Positions 50,467 through 63,200 are shown, counted from the first letter of the stretch. The stretch: DNA of 64,000 nucleotides from Elysia crispata (GCA_033675545.1 JAWDGP010003905.1:163501-227500); one strand, 5' to 3'. The notes: generated by a model not told the origin, from the letters alone. Numbers and translations: made by a program.

Positions 50467-52199
50467 CCAGAAAACTTTATTAGCCAGTGCTGGCTATATA
50501 ACATGAATCAGGGGAGACATTCATGACGTTAACGAACTTTGGGACACAGTTAATTAAATCGTTCAAAATAAATCAAGGGAAAACACGTCAGATGGGCGCA
50601 TCTCCCTGACCAAACAAGGGACTGTTGCATGCCAGTGGCTGGTGTTCGAGAGCGGACTTGATGAGGTCAGAACAGGACAGTGAAAAACAATCGATTAGTC
50701 CCCAGGCATTTGAATTACAGGGCAGAGAAATTAGACATAATATTGTTTAAAAGTTATTATCATAAAACCTTTCAGCTTGCCAGTGTCGTAATTTAGATAA
50801 TTCAAACACGTACATGTATTGAATTCCCCTATTAAAAGACTGAACAACAATTAAGAGACTTTCAACACTTCAGAGAACTTCTATTGCAATGGTTTATTTA
50901 TTTCAATTATTTCCATTAATCCTCTATAGCTCAGTTCAGCTGTCTCTTTGCCTCTCTTTATGTCTGTTTCTAGACCAGTTACCCTAATCATATCATTGTC
51001 TTCGACTTTTTCACATTTCTTTACGATCAAGTTCCGAAAGAGTTAAATATTTCTATCTATAGTTTTAGACTGACAGCTACGACCACCAAAACGGCAGCAG
51101 CAATGGTCAGTAGTATTGACAGTAATGAGGTGTTTGTTTCCATGAATCAGGTCTGCTTAAAAAAAAAAAAGAATAAAGGCATTTTGTGTAAAGAAAAATT
51201 TATTGAAACGGTTTACTCATAAACAAATAGTCTCTTTCCTTGCTACACTTTCTTTGTAAATAACCTCAATAAAAAAAAATTGAAAGAAAATAAAATTTTG
51301 CTCCATTTATCAGTTTTCAATCGCAACCCTGAGAGCGACCGTGACAATAGGATGCTCCTTTTTACGAAGATATTTGATTAAGTCGGACTTTGTTTGTATG
51401 AAACTGTCCGTGTGTCTGTGTGAGAGTGAGAGTGTGTTGGGGGGCGGCGGAGGATGTTTTCCTTACTGTGTGCACATCATGGCTGACCCTGGTGTGCGGA
51501 CATCTTCACGAGACACAAGAAAGTTAGATGATTGATTATCGCAGTCCCAGACTCGCCGCTCTGGCTCAGAAATATCTTAGTTCTCTGTGCTAAATCGCCC
51601 AGGAGCTAATGAAGACATAAGAAAGTTGGTTCATTAAAATTTTGTCCATGTGCTGTTTAGATCCACATGTAAAATTGTCCGTTACTTGGTAATCGGATGT
51701 ATCCCAATACCACAGAGAGTTTCAGGGGTCATGAAAAGGATTAAATTAGCAGAGACGATGGGATAGAAAATGAATGAACACATCCACATTAAACTATTCC
51801 AAATACCTAAATATGTGAGATTAGACATTTTTGTTCTTCTTTTCATACAGAAAATCATTACAGATTACCCAAAAATTATGGTTTCCAACGTGATTACGTT
51901 TAAATTCAAACAGTCAATAAATATACATGCTTTTTTTAATTATTACAAATACGTATTTCCACAAGTTTGAAAAAAAATCGCATATAAATAAATCGGTTAC
52001 ACGTTTAATCTGCACGTGAAATTTACAAATAAAACTGATAAGAAGGGGCGGAGAGTTATTCTCCGTTAATAGAAAAAAAAAAAAAAAAAAAGAAAATCCA
52101 TTTCGTATTCAAGTATTGCTTTAATCATCCAATATTTATAAGTTGACTAAGACTTTTACCCCACCCCTCTTTGCATTAGGGACACTCAATATTACATTT
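50467..52199. other. Anonymous AT-rich DNA
   Basis: A12-type runs near 51160 and A19 near 52073-52091. Open frames of 64-66 codons are unrecognised. Confidence 0.55.
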
Positions 52200-52266
52200 A
52201 GAGCACTCTCTTGCAGTGCTCTCTGGAAGAAGCCTCTCCCAAGGTATAAGACTATAGGAGAGGCTT
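52200..52266. repeat. Two perfect hairpins in tandem
   Basis: Hairpin 1: AGAGCACT (52200-52207) pairs with AGTGCTCT (52215-52222) across a 7-nt loop. Hairpin 2: AAGCCTCTCC (52230-52239) pairs with GGAGAGGCTT (52257-52266) across a 17-nt loop. Only seven bases separate them. Both stems are perfect. The function is unknown: they might be the core of a small transposon remnant or a structured RNA. Confidence 0.85.
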
Positions 52267-53288
52267 AAAGATATATTCATACTATCTCATATACCAGAAT
52301 TTCTGAAACCATTCAATTCCATAGACCTGAGAAAACAACCTCACCTTTGTTCATCTCCGCACTGAAATGAAAGGCCAAGATTATCTCTGGTCCTGGTCAT
52401 TCTCATTTCGCTTCTTGCTTGACCGCTTAAATATGTTGCTATTGACGGTCGAAGGTCACGAACAGGATATATAGGAATATGTTTTATTGTCATTAAGCTC
52501 AGTAGTTGAGGTGAGTCCGATTAATCTATTCAATTAGCGCACTCAACTAGGAGTAACGAATGAAAAAGCTACGTTCTACAAAATGCATCAGTTGGAATTT
52601 TTTTTCTTTTTATTGTATCTTCGCTTAATTTATTCATTGTCCGCGTCTAATTTAGAACGCTTCTCAGATTTCTAGCTCAATCCTGTCCTCTGAAAAGATG
52701 TTTCCTCTGCGATACCTTCAGATCTTTCAACCATGCAAAGAACATTGTTTCGGTCGTGTTTCGTATTTCTTGAGCCATGGACTTCAAGACCTGTTCTTGA
52801 ACATTTCTCCTCCCAGATAAGCCTTTTATTGAAATTTCCTTCATCATAAAAATTATTGTAACAAAGAATCTCCATGCAAAGTTCTAAGTCGCCTGTTTCA
52901 ATTTGAAATCGGAAAGGATGATCCCTTCTTTTCAAATAAGTTTTCCATGCGATAAGCTTGTGGGGAACATGCTATTTGGAGCTCTTATATTGTTTCTCTC
53001 ACTAGCAGCTTTCAGAAGGTGCATTGTGTCCGATCAAAGAGTTCTCTCGTTCAAGGCTACTGACAAGACTGTAGGATTAACGATGCTGTTCTTGGAACCT
53101 CCGCAATAAAAATACCGGCTTAATATCTCAGTGTGGGGGTCCTCGAGTGTGGCTCCATTGTGCGCGTGGCAAGTCATTGGCTCTGATGAATTCGGTCAAA
53201 GACACACAAGTCAAATTTAATCTATGTTCACAGACTTAGGTGTTAATGGAGAGAGATCGTAAGAGAGAAAGAGAGGAGGGATTGAGGA
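52267..53288. other. Anonymous DNA
   Basis: An 87-codon minus frame (52672-52935) has balanced amino-acid composition (ETGDLELCMEILCYNNF...), but no known motif, neighbour or splice context was recognised. Confidence 0.5.
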
Positions 53289-53456
<168 letters not shown>

Positions 53457-53543
53457 CAACAAATAATTGTCTGTCTTCTTACCACCATCTTCGTCTTTTT
53501 TGCTTGTTATCTCTCTCACACCATTCTATGACTTCTCTATCTA

Positions 53544-53546
<3 letters not shown>

Positions 53547-53597
<51 letters not shown>
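53547..53597. repeat. (TC)n dinucleotide array
   Basis: About 25 TC units, 93 bp after a (GA)n array. The two are reverse complements, so they could pair as a hairpin with a loop of about 93 nt. Confidence 0.97.
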
Positions 53598-53599
<2 letters not shown>

Positions 53600-55800
53600 G
53601 CTTATCTGCCGTATCCTTATGCTCGATCCATGATATATTTCTGCTGATACTAAAATCTCAACACATAAGACATTGTGACTGCTATGCGCTAGAAAATACT
53701 TTAATCTGTTCTGACCTCGTATTTTCAGTAAACTCAGTTGAGAACTCCCTTAGCAATTTTTTTTGTCCTGGAAGGTGGTATCTTTCAAGATTACAAAACA
53801 CCATGGCTCCACAAAGAATTAGTTAATATCATGTATTCCTAATCCCTATTCAACCGTTACTCTTATGCGATAGATTTTCTATCTTACTCAGTTCAAAACA
53901 CATTTTTATTTGCTGAAACTAAGTAAAAACTGCGTAAGAGTTGTGATGCGATAAAATGATGTGTCTTACAATGAACTCAGCGGTGTGTAATTCTGTAGCT
54001 TAATTCACTGAAATAGTTTAATATAGTCTTGTTTGATATGAAATCCTTGGCATCTCCCAGCGAGTGGGTCAGGATCCCATGAGCTCACCAGTGAGGTGAT
54101 ATTAATATATTCCTAAACCACAATAAAAGGCTCATTAGAGACCATCCAGTCTACAAAATTGCAGACATTAATTCATAGAATATCTGACCCCTACTACTAC
54201 AGTGAAAGTTACATTCCTAAAATTGCCATACAGTTTGCTCACATACAGAAAAAATTACTCTACTAAGCAGCCGCCATAAAAATATGCGTTTTTTTTTTAA
54301 CGGTACAAAAAGTCCATTGCAGGTGAGTGTTCTATCATCCCACTGGCTACGGCAGCTTTAAGATATGCTCAGCTCAAAGTATTTAATTAGTCATTTGATC
54401 AATATTAAAACAACGCAAAAAATTTCGATTTCATTGAAAAGAAGCGACCGTACAAAATGTTATAGAGAGTGATGTGAAAAATGTATTCTCGGATGAAAAA
54501 TATTACTAAAGATAAGATTTACACCGTGGCGCCTATACCTTACGGGCGCAGTTTGAACTACTCTAACTGTTGTGTCGTTAAAATTAGTTCCCGAAAACCG
54601 CTTTGTTGTTTCTTGTCATAAAAACCACACCAAGAAAAATGCGATGGCGCTGGTTTGATTAATCGCACTTACTGTTTTGTCGATAGAATGCTAGTCTAAA
54701 TAAAGGCGTAAGTTTGACCCAATGTTAACTTGTTATATAGATTTTATTTCTTTGACCAGGCTATTATGAAGAACGATGAAGTAAAAGCGCTTTGATCTTA
54801 CATTGCCATTCTTTGTCAATAAGTTGCTGTGAACTCGACCCTGTACTTGCTGTGGAGCTTTAGTATTGTTTTTCACAGCCTGATTGGCTGTATAAATAAA
54901 GCGCTGCGAAAGGCAAAGGCCTAACAACGATTAAACAAACACAAAACTAGTATATTACAAAATCAATTAAAAGACTTTGAGCGAAACCAGTTTTCATGTA
55001 TACCGTGTTTTCTCTCTGTCTCTTTCCTCTATCTCTCTAAGAGTGTGTATGTCTGTCTCTCTGTTGCATAAAAAACACATGCATTTGTTTTAACATAATA
55101 AATGTCAACAACAGTCATAACGCGTACATCTCGATTTTTTTGTCAAGCCGATGCAATGTTTCATCCCATCTTGAGAATCGCTACGTTAGTCTTCCTGGTC
55201 AGTACAATAATAAAACATAACACCAACAAGTTGTACACGTAATTTCGGCATAAAACTTGTTTCAGTTTAAAGGTAAATCTGAGACAACCGTATTCAAGGT
55301 CGACCACATAAAAAAACGAACATAGGTTCTTTCTTCGAGGCCCTGCAAACCAAGATAACAGGCAATAATTGTTATTTTCTTTTTTCTGATCAGAAAATAG
55401 GAAAAATGAAAAAAAAAATAATACGCGAAACCAGGGGGCGGAAGGGGCTGATGGTCAGTATAAAACTGAATGTGTATACAGAAGCCATGCCAGAATCTGA
55501 CCAAGGCCAGCCCAAATCGCCGGTGAGGCCAGAGGTTTGGGCAATAAAGCCGGAGAGACACGTTTATTGCAGAACTATTATGTGCTGATGGTTTGCTTGC
55601 CCGTTGCTGCCTCGGGCAGCCACTCTCAACTCTCACACTGCGTGGGGCTTCTATTTTTGTTTTTCTTTTCACTTTTATCCTGAAGGATTTTACTGTAGCA
55701 GCCGTGTTTTTTTTTTTTTTAATAGACTGCCTTCATTTGAAAACAGTTTCATTCTGTTTCTTTATCTCCTTTCTACTTCCTCCTCTCTTACTCCCACACT
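53598..55800. other. Anonymous non-coding DNA
   Basis: About 2.2 kb without arrays. The 136-codon minus frame 55262-55672 overlaps a 60-codon plus frame and shows no recognised domain. The block at about 55430-55620 is GC-richer than its surroundings. Confidence 0.5.
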
Positions 55801-55831
55801 CCCACACGCACACACACACACACTCTCTCTC
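55801..55831. repeat. Short (CA)n(CT)n
   Basis: About eight CA units followed by four CT units. Confidence 0.9.
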
Positions 55832-55873
55832 CCTGCCTATTTATCTCTGCCTCATTCTCTCATTCCTGTATGT

Positions 55874-55970
55874 CGCTCGAGCGCCGGTGGCTTTGTGGCA
55901 AAACGCCCACTCTGGGACCGAAAGGAATTTCTCAAACAACGATTCCGCTTGAGCTTGAGCCATATTATCT
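55874..55970 (+). mobile_element. Possible tRNA-derived SINE head
   Basis: GGTGGCTTTGTGG (55886-55898) resembles an A box and AACGATTCCGC (55938-55948) resembles a B box. The spacing of about 52 nt is near that of tRNA-derived promoters. The sequence between them would correspond to an anticodon arm. The 3' body could extend to about 56040, but no second copy is seen in this window. Confidence 0.35.
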
Positions 55971-56126
55971 TGTTGGTAAACGAGTTTTGGGCCTTGGGTT
56001 CTGCAATCCAATTGATAATACTTTACTCAATCGATTAATTTATTATTTTTTTTTTTGTTTCCGTTCCTATTTGCGTCCTGTCATTTCAACTTCTGCTTTC
56101 CTCTCCTATTTCTTAAAGGAAATAAA

Positions 56127-56155
56127 TGAAAATAATAATAATAATAATAATGATG

Positions 56156-56247
<92 letters not shown>

Positions 56248-56431
56248 AAGAAGAAGAAGAAGAAGAAGAAGAAGAAGAAGAAGAAGAAGAAGAAGAAGAA
56301 GAAGAAGAAGAAGAAGAAGAAGAAGAAGAAGAAGAAGAAGAAGAAGAAGAAGAAGAAGAAGAAGAAGAAGAAGAAGAAGAAGAAGAAGAAGAAGAAGAAG
56401 AAGAAGAAGAAGAAGAAGAAGAAGAAGAAGA
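56127..56431. repeat. (AAT)n passing directly into (GAA)n
   Basis: (AAT)n with one GAT interruption at about 56130-56218, then (GAA)n at about 56219-56431 (around 71 pure units). The boundary is abrupt and differs by one base (AAT to AAG). Lys-, Arg- and Asn-rich plus frames and the Ser-rich minus frame are artefacts. Confidence 0.98.
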
Positions 56432-56547
56432 ATGAGGAGAGGAGGAGGCGGAGAAATTAAAAGAGATACGAAGGTGCCTGGAAAGGAAAACAGCCAGCAA
56501 TGAAAACAACAAGAGCAAGAGAGGAGATGGGGTTGGAATGCGCTGGG

Positions 56548-56658
56548 ACAAAATAAAGAACAAGAGGCTGACGAGAACAGACAAAATAAAGAACAAGAGG
56601 CTGACGAGAACAGACAAAATAAAGAACAAGAGGCTGACGAGAACAGACAAAATTAATA
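56548..56658. repeat. 33-bp tandem repeat, about 3.3 copies
   Basis: Copies start at 56548, 56581 and 56614, with a partial fourth at 56647. The unit begins ACAAAATAAAGAACAAGAGG. Full copies look identical. The 33-bp period keeps frames open on the minus strand (an 11-residue repeat such as LSVLVSLLFFI), but no gene context supports coding. Confidence 0.96.
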
Positions 56659-57107
56659 CGCATAAAAGAAAGAAGTAGTCTAGCTGCATAAGCTGTGGAG
56701 GACAAGCAGAAAACGATTTTTAAGCTTCATAAAACGTCAATGTTTTCCACCAAGAGCAAGAAGCCAAGCGCAACCAACTGGATGATAAATAATTATTGGG
56801 GCATCTATTCATTCGTTTCCCAGGCTTTAACTCAACATTAAACATTGCATAGAACAAAAGGGCATAGCTGCTTTACCCTATTCCAACTCAACTTCCATGG
56901 GCTTTTTGTGCAAAATAGAAGGAAGCGTAGAAAAAAGAAAAAAAGATTGAGATAGGGACTTACACATAGAGATAGAAAGAGAGAGTAAGAAAGCAAGAGA
57001 GAAAATAGAGAAAAAAGAGGAGGAGGAGGGAGGGAGAGAGAAAGTAGAGTGTATAGGAAAGAAAGGACACTAGATGGGAGTACAGTAAATAAGCGAGAGA
57101 GAGTGAG

Positions 57108-57108
<1 letters not shown>
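56659..57108. other. Anonymous DNA, becoming purine-rich
   Basis: No gene. From about 56920 the plus strand is mostly A/G (GAGAAA, GGAGGA), leading into the GATA/GA array. Confidence 0.6.

Positions 57109-57197
<89 letters not shown>
57109..57197. repeat. (GATA)n followed by (GA)n
   Basis: About four GATA units pass into about 36 GA units. Confidence 0.97.
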
Positions 57198-57201
<4 letters not shown>

Positions 57202-57432
57202 AGAGCAGAGAAGAGGAGAGAGGACCATGAAGGAGATTAAAGTAAGGGGGCTCTAGAAGACAACTAGAGTGTAACAAGTCCAGTCGTGACCAGAATCTAA
57301 TATATTTTATAGATCGGTTCAATGTTTATCTGAGGATTCCAGGACATTAGGTATAGAGAGTGCGATGTATACACCTCTTTATTTCCTTCCTCTTGCTGTT
57401 TAAAATCTTCACTTTGAACTGACGGATCTCTC

Positions 57433-57436
<4 letters not shown>

Positions 57437-57510
<74 letters not shown>

Positions 57511-57516
57511 TCTCTC

Positions 57517-57553
<37 letters not shown>
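57437..57553. repeat. (CT)n array with repeated CACA interruptions
   Basis: (CT)n blocks are broken by CACACTCTCTCT at about 57466 and again at about 57506, indicating duplication of a block of about 40 bp. Then CTTTCTCTCTTTCTC variants and a final (CT)n ending in CCCTCCCTCCC. Confidence 0.96.
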
Positions 57554-57558
<5 letters not shown>

Positions 57559-58940
57559 CCTCCCTTCACACATACTGTTCCACCGCCCTCCCTTTCGATC
57601 TCCTCCACCTGTTATCTTTCTTTGTTTCAGATTATTTTTGTTTAGTAACCCTTTTTTTTCTTTATTCCACTTCTCCATATCCCTCTATCTATCTTCTCTG
57701 ATTCATATTTCCTAGACATTTTCTTCTTCGTCTCAACTTTGAGTATTTTCCTTTTTTTAAATGACTTGTCTTTTTCATCGTGCCATTTGGCTTGAAGCCT
57801 TCTCGATCTCTGTAGTTTTTCTCTTCAATATCAATATCTTCTCCCTTTTTCTCTCCTCTATGACGTATACTACAGATCCTATCATTTAGTATCTTGGAAC
57901 CGTCGTATACTCTGATATTGTACGTAACTAAAATATCAACACGACTCTAAACATCAGTTTGGATTCTTATTATTTGGCACTGCTTGACGGAGGCTTGTGT
58001 TGGATGGGAAAAAATGTTGCAAAAATTTTTAAAATTCAAACTTTTTTTTCAACTGACGCCGGGTCGTGTTAAACTGTCAGAAAAATGAGCATTTAAATTT
58101 CAGACCCTTTTCTGAATTTTGATATAGCGTGCAGTTTTTCTTGCCTCATTCGCTAAAATTTTAAATATTTTTGTACCTGAAACTCCTAATGTTTTTGTTT
58201 TATAACTCAACCATTCGTGTTTATCTTATTTTTTTAAACCCCTAATTTTCGACTCCAACAGGTTTCTCAGCAAATCTCGCCACTTTTCTTATTTCTCTCC
58301 CTTTCTCTCTATGCTTGACTCTCAATTCCCCTATTCTCTATTCCTTGTCCTATTCCCACGTTCCTCTCTCTTTAATCTATCATCCGTTTCTTTACTTGCC
58401 ACCGTGTTTACTGTTATCATCAACTCTCTTTTCCTCTCCCTCTTTTATTTTTCTCTCTCAGATCAGATTCGCTATGTTAAGCTCGTACAGGCTCTTCTAT
58501 TTTATTTGCCTTCCCCGTTCAATTTAAATACAATTTGAGCATAGTTACATAAGGAATAAGATTCACACTCTGTTTTTTTCAAGTCTGTCTGCTACCCCCC
58601 TCGCTCTCTCTTTCTCTCTCATTATCTACCACCTTTACACGTGACTAGCACCCAAAACGTTTCGTGAATGAACTCCTGCCCTATGTTTCTCGCGTCCCTC
58701 CCCATCACACCCTGAATTTCAACACCTTTTCCAAACACGGCGCGTCCGCAAGTGCTTTAGATTCAGGTCCCCAACTACACGTAGGGATCTAGATAGATCT
58801 ATCCCTGTACAGCCTGTGAACAAAAGAAGTAAAAAAAAGGCAAAGTGGGAAACAAAACAAAACAACTTCCATTCATAAAACGAGTGTATGGGAGAAACGT
58901 TGAAACCCGACAAGTCCAAGCTGTTGAGGTAAGCCACCGT
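57554..58940. other. Pyrimidine-rich anonymous DNA
   Basis: Most of 57.56-58.64 kb is C/T-rich on the plus strand without periodicity. Open frames at 58311-58538 (two overlapping) follow from this skew and are unrecognised. A GATCTAGATAGATCTA motif occurs near 58786. Confidence 0.5.
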
Positions 58941-59478
58941 GACCTTGGGTGGGCTTTAATGATCGCCCTCAGCCAGGAGTTTGGGTCCCATGCGGGGAGA
59001 TCTACCTGCAGATAGACCCAGATCTAGATCAGCAAACACCGAGACTCGGTCGAGAGGCTCCTGGCGGACTTGTTCAAACTAGATCTCGTTCTATTCTGGG
59101 TCTGTTTTCTTTGCTTTCTTCCCAAGTGAATTCGCCTTCTCAAATACACGTTGGCTTATATTCATGTGTCTTCATTAGGAGAGTCTGCAAGCCACTAATC
59201 TGTAGGCTTTCGCATTGGCAATGTACAAACATTTCGTTTTCGTTTTTTTACCTTGTAAGCCTCTCCAACAATTGATTTAATTCAATTAGTTTTCATGTCA
59301 ATGGCTTCACGTGTATAGATAATAACCAACATAAGGTTCAAAGCAAAGAAAACAAAAATCATGAATGCCCTGTATCTGAGTTCTCTTACTGTTCTCATGA
59401 CTTGAATCATGTGCAGCAATATTTATTTTATGTTAAAAAAATCTAATCAGTATTTAATTGAAACTAAATTTATGAAGG
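58941..59478. other. Anonymous DNA
   Basis: The block 58950-59110 is GC-richer with an AGATCTAGATC motif (about 59020) and is open for 108 codons on plus (58949-59275), without a recognised domain. Confidence 0.5.
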
Positions 59479-59975
59479 TTGACACAATGTATGGAATATT
59501 TGATAATCAAGGAAGAAAAGAAATTGGATGCGTTTCACAGAAAACAGCTGAAGCGGGTTGTTGGGATAAGATACCCAGTAAAGATAACAAACAAGGCTCT
59601 CTACAAGCAATGCAATGAACGCCCGCTTTCACTGTATGTTTTGGAAAACAGATGGCGTTTGTTCGGACATATACTGCGACGCGACAGAGAAATCCCAGCC
59701 AATAAAGCCATGGAAGGATTCTTTATCCCACAAGGGGACAAATACAGGGGAAGACCAATCACTACCTTGCCAGTGGTCTTGAACAACGACTTGTCCCGAT
59801 TAGAAAGTAATACTTATGGTCTTTAAACCTTCAAAGACATTGAAAACCTGAAAAAGATCGCAGAACAGAGGGATCAGTGGAGGATACTATGCACAGGAAT
59901 ACAAAAGGCAGCCGAGGCGTTGCAGTCTGACGACTACGATGCGGAACGGCGATAAGTCAAGTCAAGTCAAGTCAG
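59479..59975 (+). mobile_element. LINE (non-LTR retrotransposon) 3' end, decayed
   Basis: The plus frame encodes the C-terminal tail of a LINE endonuclease/reverse-transcriptase protein: KLDAFHRKQLKRVVGIRYP, NERPLSLYVLENRWRLFGHI, LRRDREIPANKAMEGFF and YRGRPITTLPVVLNNDL, in the order usual for this family in invertebrates. An in-frame TAA at 59824-59826 breaks the frame. The same frame then continues with a further 42 residues to a second TAA at 59953-59955. The reverse-transcriptase and endonuclease domains upstream are missing, so this is a typical 5'-truncated insertion, now a pseudogene. A GTCAA tail follows the stop. Homology becomes clear from about 59510; the LINE clade is not assigned. 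Confidence 0.85.
59956..59975 (+). repeat. (GTCAA)n 3' tail of the LINE
   Basis: Three GTCAA units and a GTCAG begin directly after the terminal stop codon. Short tandem tails in place of poly(A) are known for several non-LTR clades. Confidence 0.75.
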
Positions 59976-60060
59976 GTCTCCGCCTGATGCTTTCAGCTTC
60001 ATGTTGTGGTGCACCAATGTTTTACTAAACAAAAAGCATAAGAAATACTGTATAGAAGCA

Positions 60061-60807
<747 letters not shown>

Positions 60808-61940
60808 AAAGACATCATCAATATCTTAACCAATAGACGGTTTGGGTTTAATATCTTTGGGGACGTTGCTGGCACGCGAAGAAACATCATCAATAATATC
60901 ACTACCGGCAGTCTTGGTTTGACGTCGCTGGAAAGAAGGTTGGCAAGAGAAGGGCCACCAATACCACCATCGACAGTCTTGTTTTGAACATTATTGGCCA
61001 TATGTGAGACATCATCAATAATATCACTACCGGCATTCTTGATTTGACGTCGCTGGAATGAAGGTTTGCCAGGGAAGAGACATCATCAATATCACTACTT
61101 GCATTCTTGATTTGACGTCGCTGGAAGGAAGGTTTGCCAGGGAAGAGACATCATCAATATCACTACTTGCATTCTTGATTTGACGTCGCTGGAAGGAAGG
61201 TTTGCCAGGGAAGAGACATCATCAATATCACTACCGGCATTCTTGATTTGACGTCGCTGGAAGGAAGGTTTGCCAGGGAAGAGACATCATCAATATCACT
61301 ACCGGCATTCTTGATTTGACGTCGCCAGAAGGAAGGTTTGCCATGGAAGAGACATCATCAATATCACTACTGGCATTCTTGATTTGACGTCGCTGGAAGG
61401 AAGGTTTGCCATGGAAGAGACATCATCAATATCACTACCGGCATTCTTGATTTGACGTCGCTGGAAGGAAGGTTTGCCATGGAAGAGACATCATCAATAT
61501 CACTACCGGCATTCTTGATTTGACATCGCTAGAAGAAAATTTGCCAGGGAAGAGACATCATCAATATCACTATCTATAGTCTTGATTTGATGTCGCTAGG
61601 AATAACTTTGTCCAGTTTTGAGATATCACTAATATCACCACCGTCAGTCTTGGTTTCAGCCTCATTAATACCCCTATCGACAGTTTTGAGCATCATTAAT
61701 ATCACTAACGTCAGTCTCGGTTTAACGTCACTGGGAGAAAGTTGGTCAGTTTTAAGACATCATCAATATCGCCACAGACAGTTTTGGTTAGAGAATCATC
61801 AATATCATAACCGATAGTCTCGGTTTGAGCGTCATCAGTATCACTACCGATAGACTTGGATTGAGATAAATTATATTATCATCAATATCCCTAGAGACAG
61901 TCTTGATGTGATGTCTCTGGAACAAGTCGACCTTTGAGAC
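60808..61940. repeat. 68-bp satellite array with a 36-bp subunit
   Basis: The core consists of monomers that begin GAGACATCATCAATATCACT at 61077, 61145, 61213, 61281, 61349, 61417, 61485 and 61552, so the period is 68 bp (67 at the last step). Units before (from about 60808, spacings 71-73) and after are more diverged. In 61758-61866 only the head part repeats, with starts at about 61758, 61794 and 61830, a 36-bp period. The 68-bp monomer therefore looks like a 36-bp head plus a 32-bp GTCGCTGGAAGGAAGGTTTG-type tail. The 68-bp period is not a multiple of three and no frame is conserved, so it is not coding. Confidence 0.93.
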
Positions 61941-62257
61941 GTTAAACAGCAAATCCGTTTGGAACTAAAGCAAATTCAGATAACGCTAATCCTTAAAACA
62001 TAAACATATTCATCTCTTAGAGCTATTTATACAGTGCATACAATTAATACGTGCATCCATCAACAGATTTAACGAAAGGTTGCACCAGGTAATAAAAAAA
62101 ATCACATAGAGGCGCATGGGATAGCCCTTTAGCTTATCGTCCTTTGTAAGCTAATCCTTTATAGTTTTTCTCCTGTCAAGTAAATTATGATGTGTCCTTT
62201 TTAACAAGTCTTACTATATCTTTCCTATTTGTACTTAAATAACCGGCTTTTTTTTGA
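61941..62257. other. Anonymous AT-rich DNA
   Basis: No supported feature. Confidence 0.6.
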
Positions 62258-62547
62258 TGACTTTGAAAAAGGGGATTGTGAAAATGAGTTTGAGTATGAA
62301 TAAAATAGAGATATGCTGGCGAGTTGTTTGTTTTGGTTCATTTTAGATTGAAAGACTGCGTCTTAAAAATCCATTGGTACATGAAGATTACAGGACAGTG
62401 CAATTGATTCGACGTGTTTATCAGTGCAGTTCGCAAATAATTTTATTGTTAAAAGTGACCAAAAAAAAAAACAAAAAAAACAAACAAAAAAAAACAACAA
62501 TAACAACAAAAAACAGGAGAAATTAACAGAAAGAGGAATAGAAAGAG
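62258..62547 (+). repeat. Dispersed repeat, copy 2 (partner at 50.2 kb)
   Basis: 62258-62449 matches the reverse complement of 50275-50466 at about 96% by eye. An A-rich insert (62450-62513, A runs with C) separates it from a further 34 bp (62514-62547) that also matches copy 1. In copy 1 the linker is only about ten bases, so the A-rich part has expanded here. The frame open in copy 1 has a TAG in this copy (CAG to TAG), so neither copy is obviously under coding constraint. Confidence 0.85.
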
Positions 62548-63127
62548 TTCGCTTTCAGATCCAGAAATTTCCTTTCACTTTTTGTCTTTATTTTTTATCT
62601 GCCTCTTAATATTCTCTTCTTCAGTTTCTGTCTTTCTCCCCATCCCTGTCTCTGTGTAGTTTTGTGTGTGTGTATGTGTGTGAGTGTCTGTGTGTCTCTT
62701 TTACCTCTCCCACCTACACTCACTGGACTGCCGGTCTCTCTCTGCGCCCATCACCTCTTTCCTTTCTTCCTCTTCTTTCACTCTTTTTCCTCCCAGACGC
62801 CTCAACCTCAGGGCCTACACATAACACAATAGTCCCAGACAAGCAACATCATCAGCAGCATAGACGCTAGCAGAATGTTAAGGATTATGACTTGTGTGGT
62901 TAAAGCTGATACAATTATCGCTCTATCCAGATCCAGAATTAGTCGGGGCTTATGTAAACATCATCCCTTACAAGTGTGCATAGAGATCAGTACCTCATGT
63001 TTTGAGTAAGCAATGCAATGGAATTTTTCATAGTTTTTAATTTTCAAATCCCTAAAACAAACTGACTCAGCTTGGGCAAAACTTTCCGACAATCTAATGA
63101 CAAACTTGTTTTATTATTTTAACCAGT

Positions 63128-63130
<3 letters not shown>
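62548..63130. other. Anonymous DNA with short (TG)n and CT-rich parts
   Basis: TG-rich at about 62664-62696, then pyrimidine-rich to about 62805. No gene recognised. Confidence 0.55.

Positions 63131-63200
<70 letters not shown>

Noticed and set aside
52672..52935. 87-codon minus frame of balanced composition
   Set aside because: No domain, no splice or promoter context and no neighbour; not called as a gene.
54886..54902. ATTGG followed by TATAAATA, promoter-like
   Set aside because: The two elements are too close for a usual CCAAT/TATA pair, and no coding region follows.
60808..61940. CRISPR array
   Set aside because: Units are contiguous near-identical monomers without unique spacers, in a eukaryotic context.
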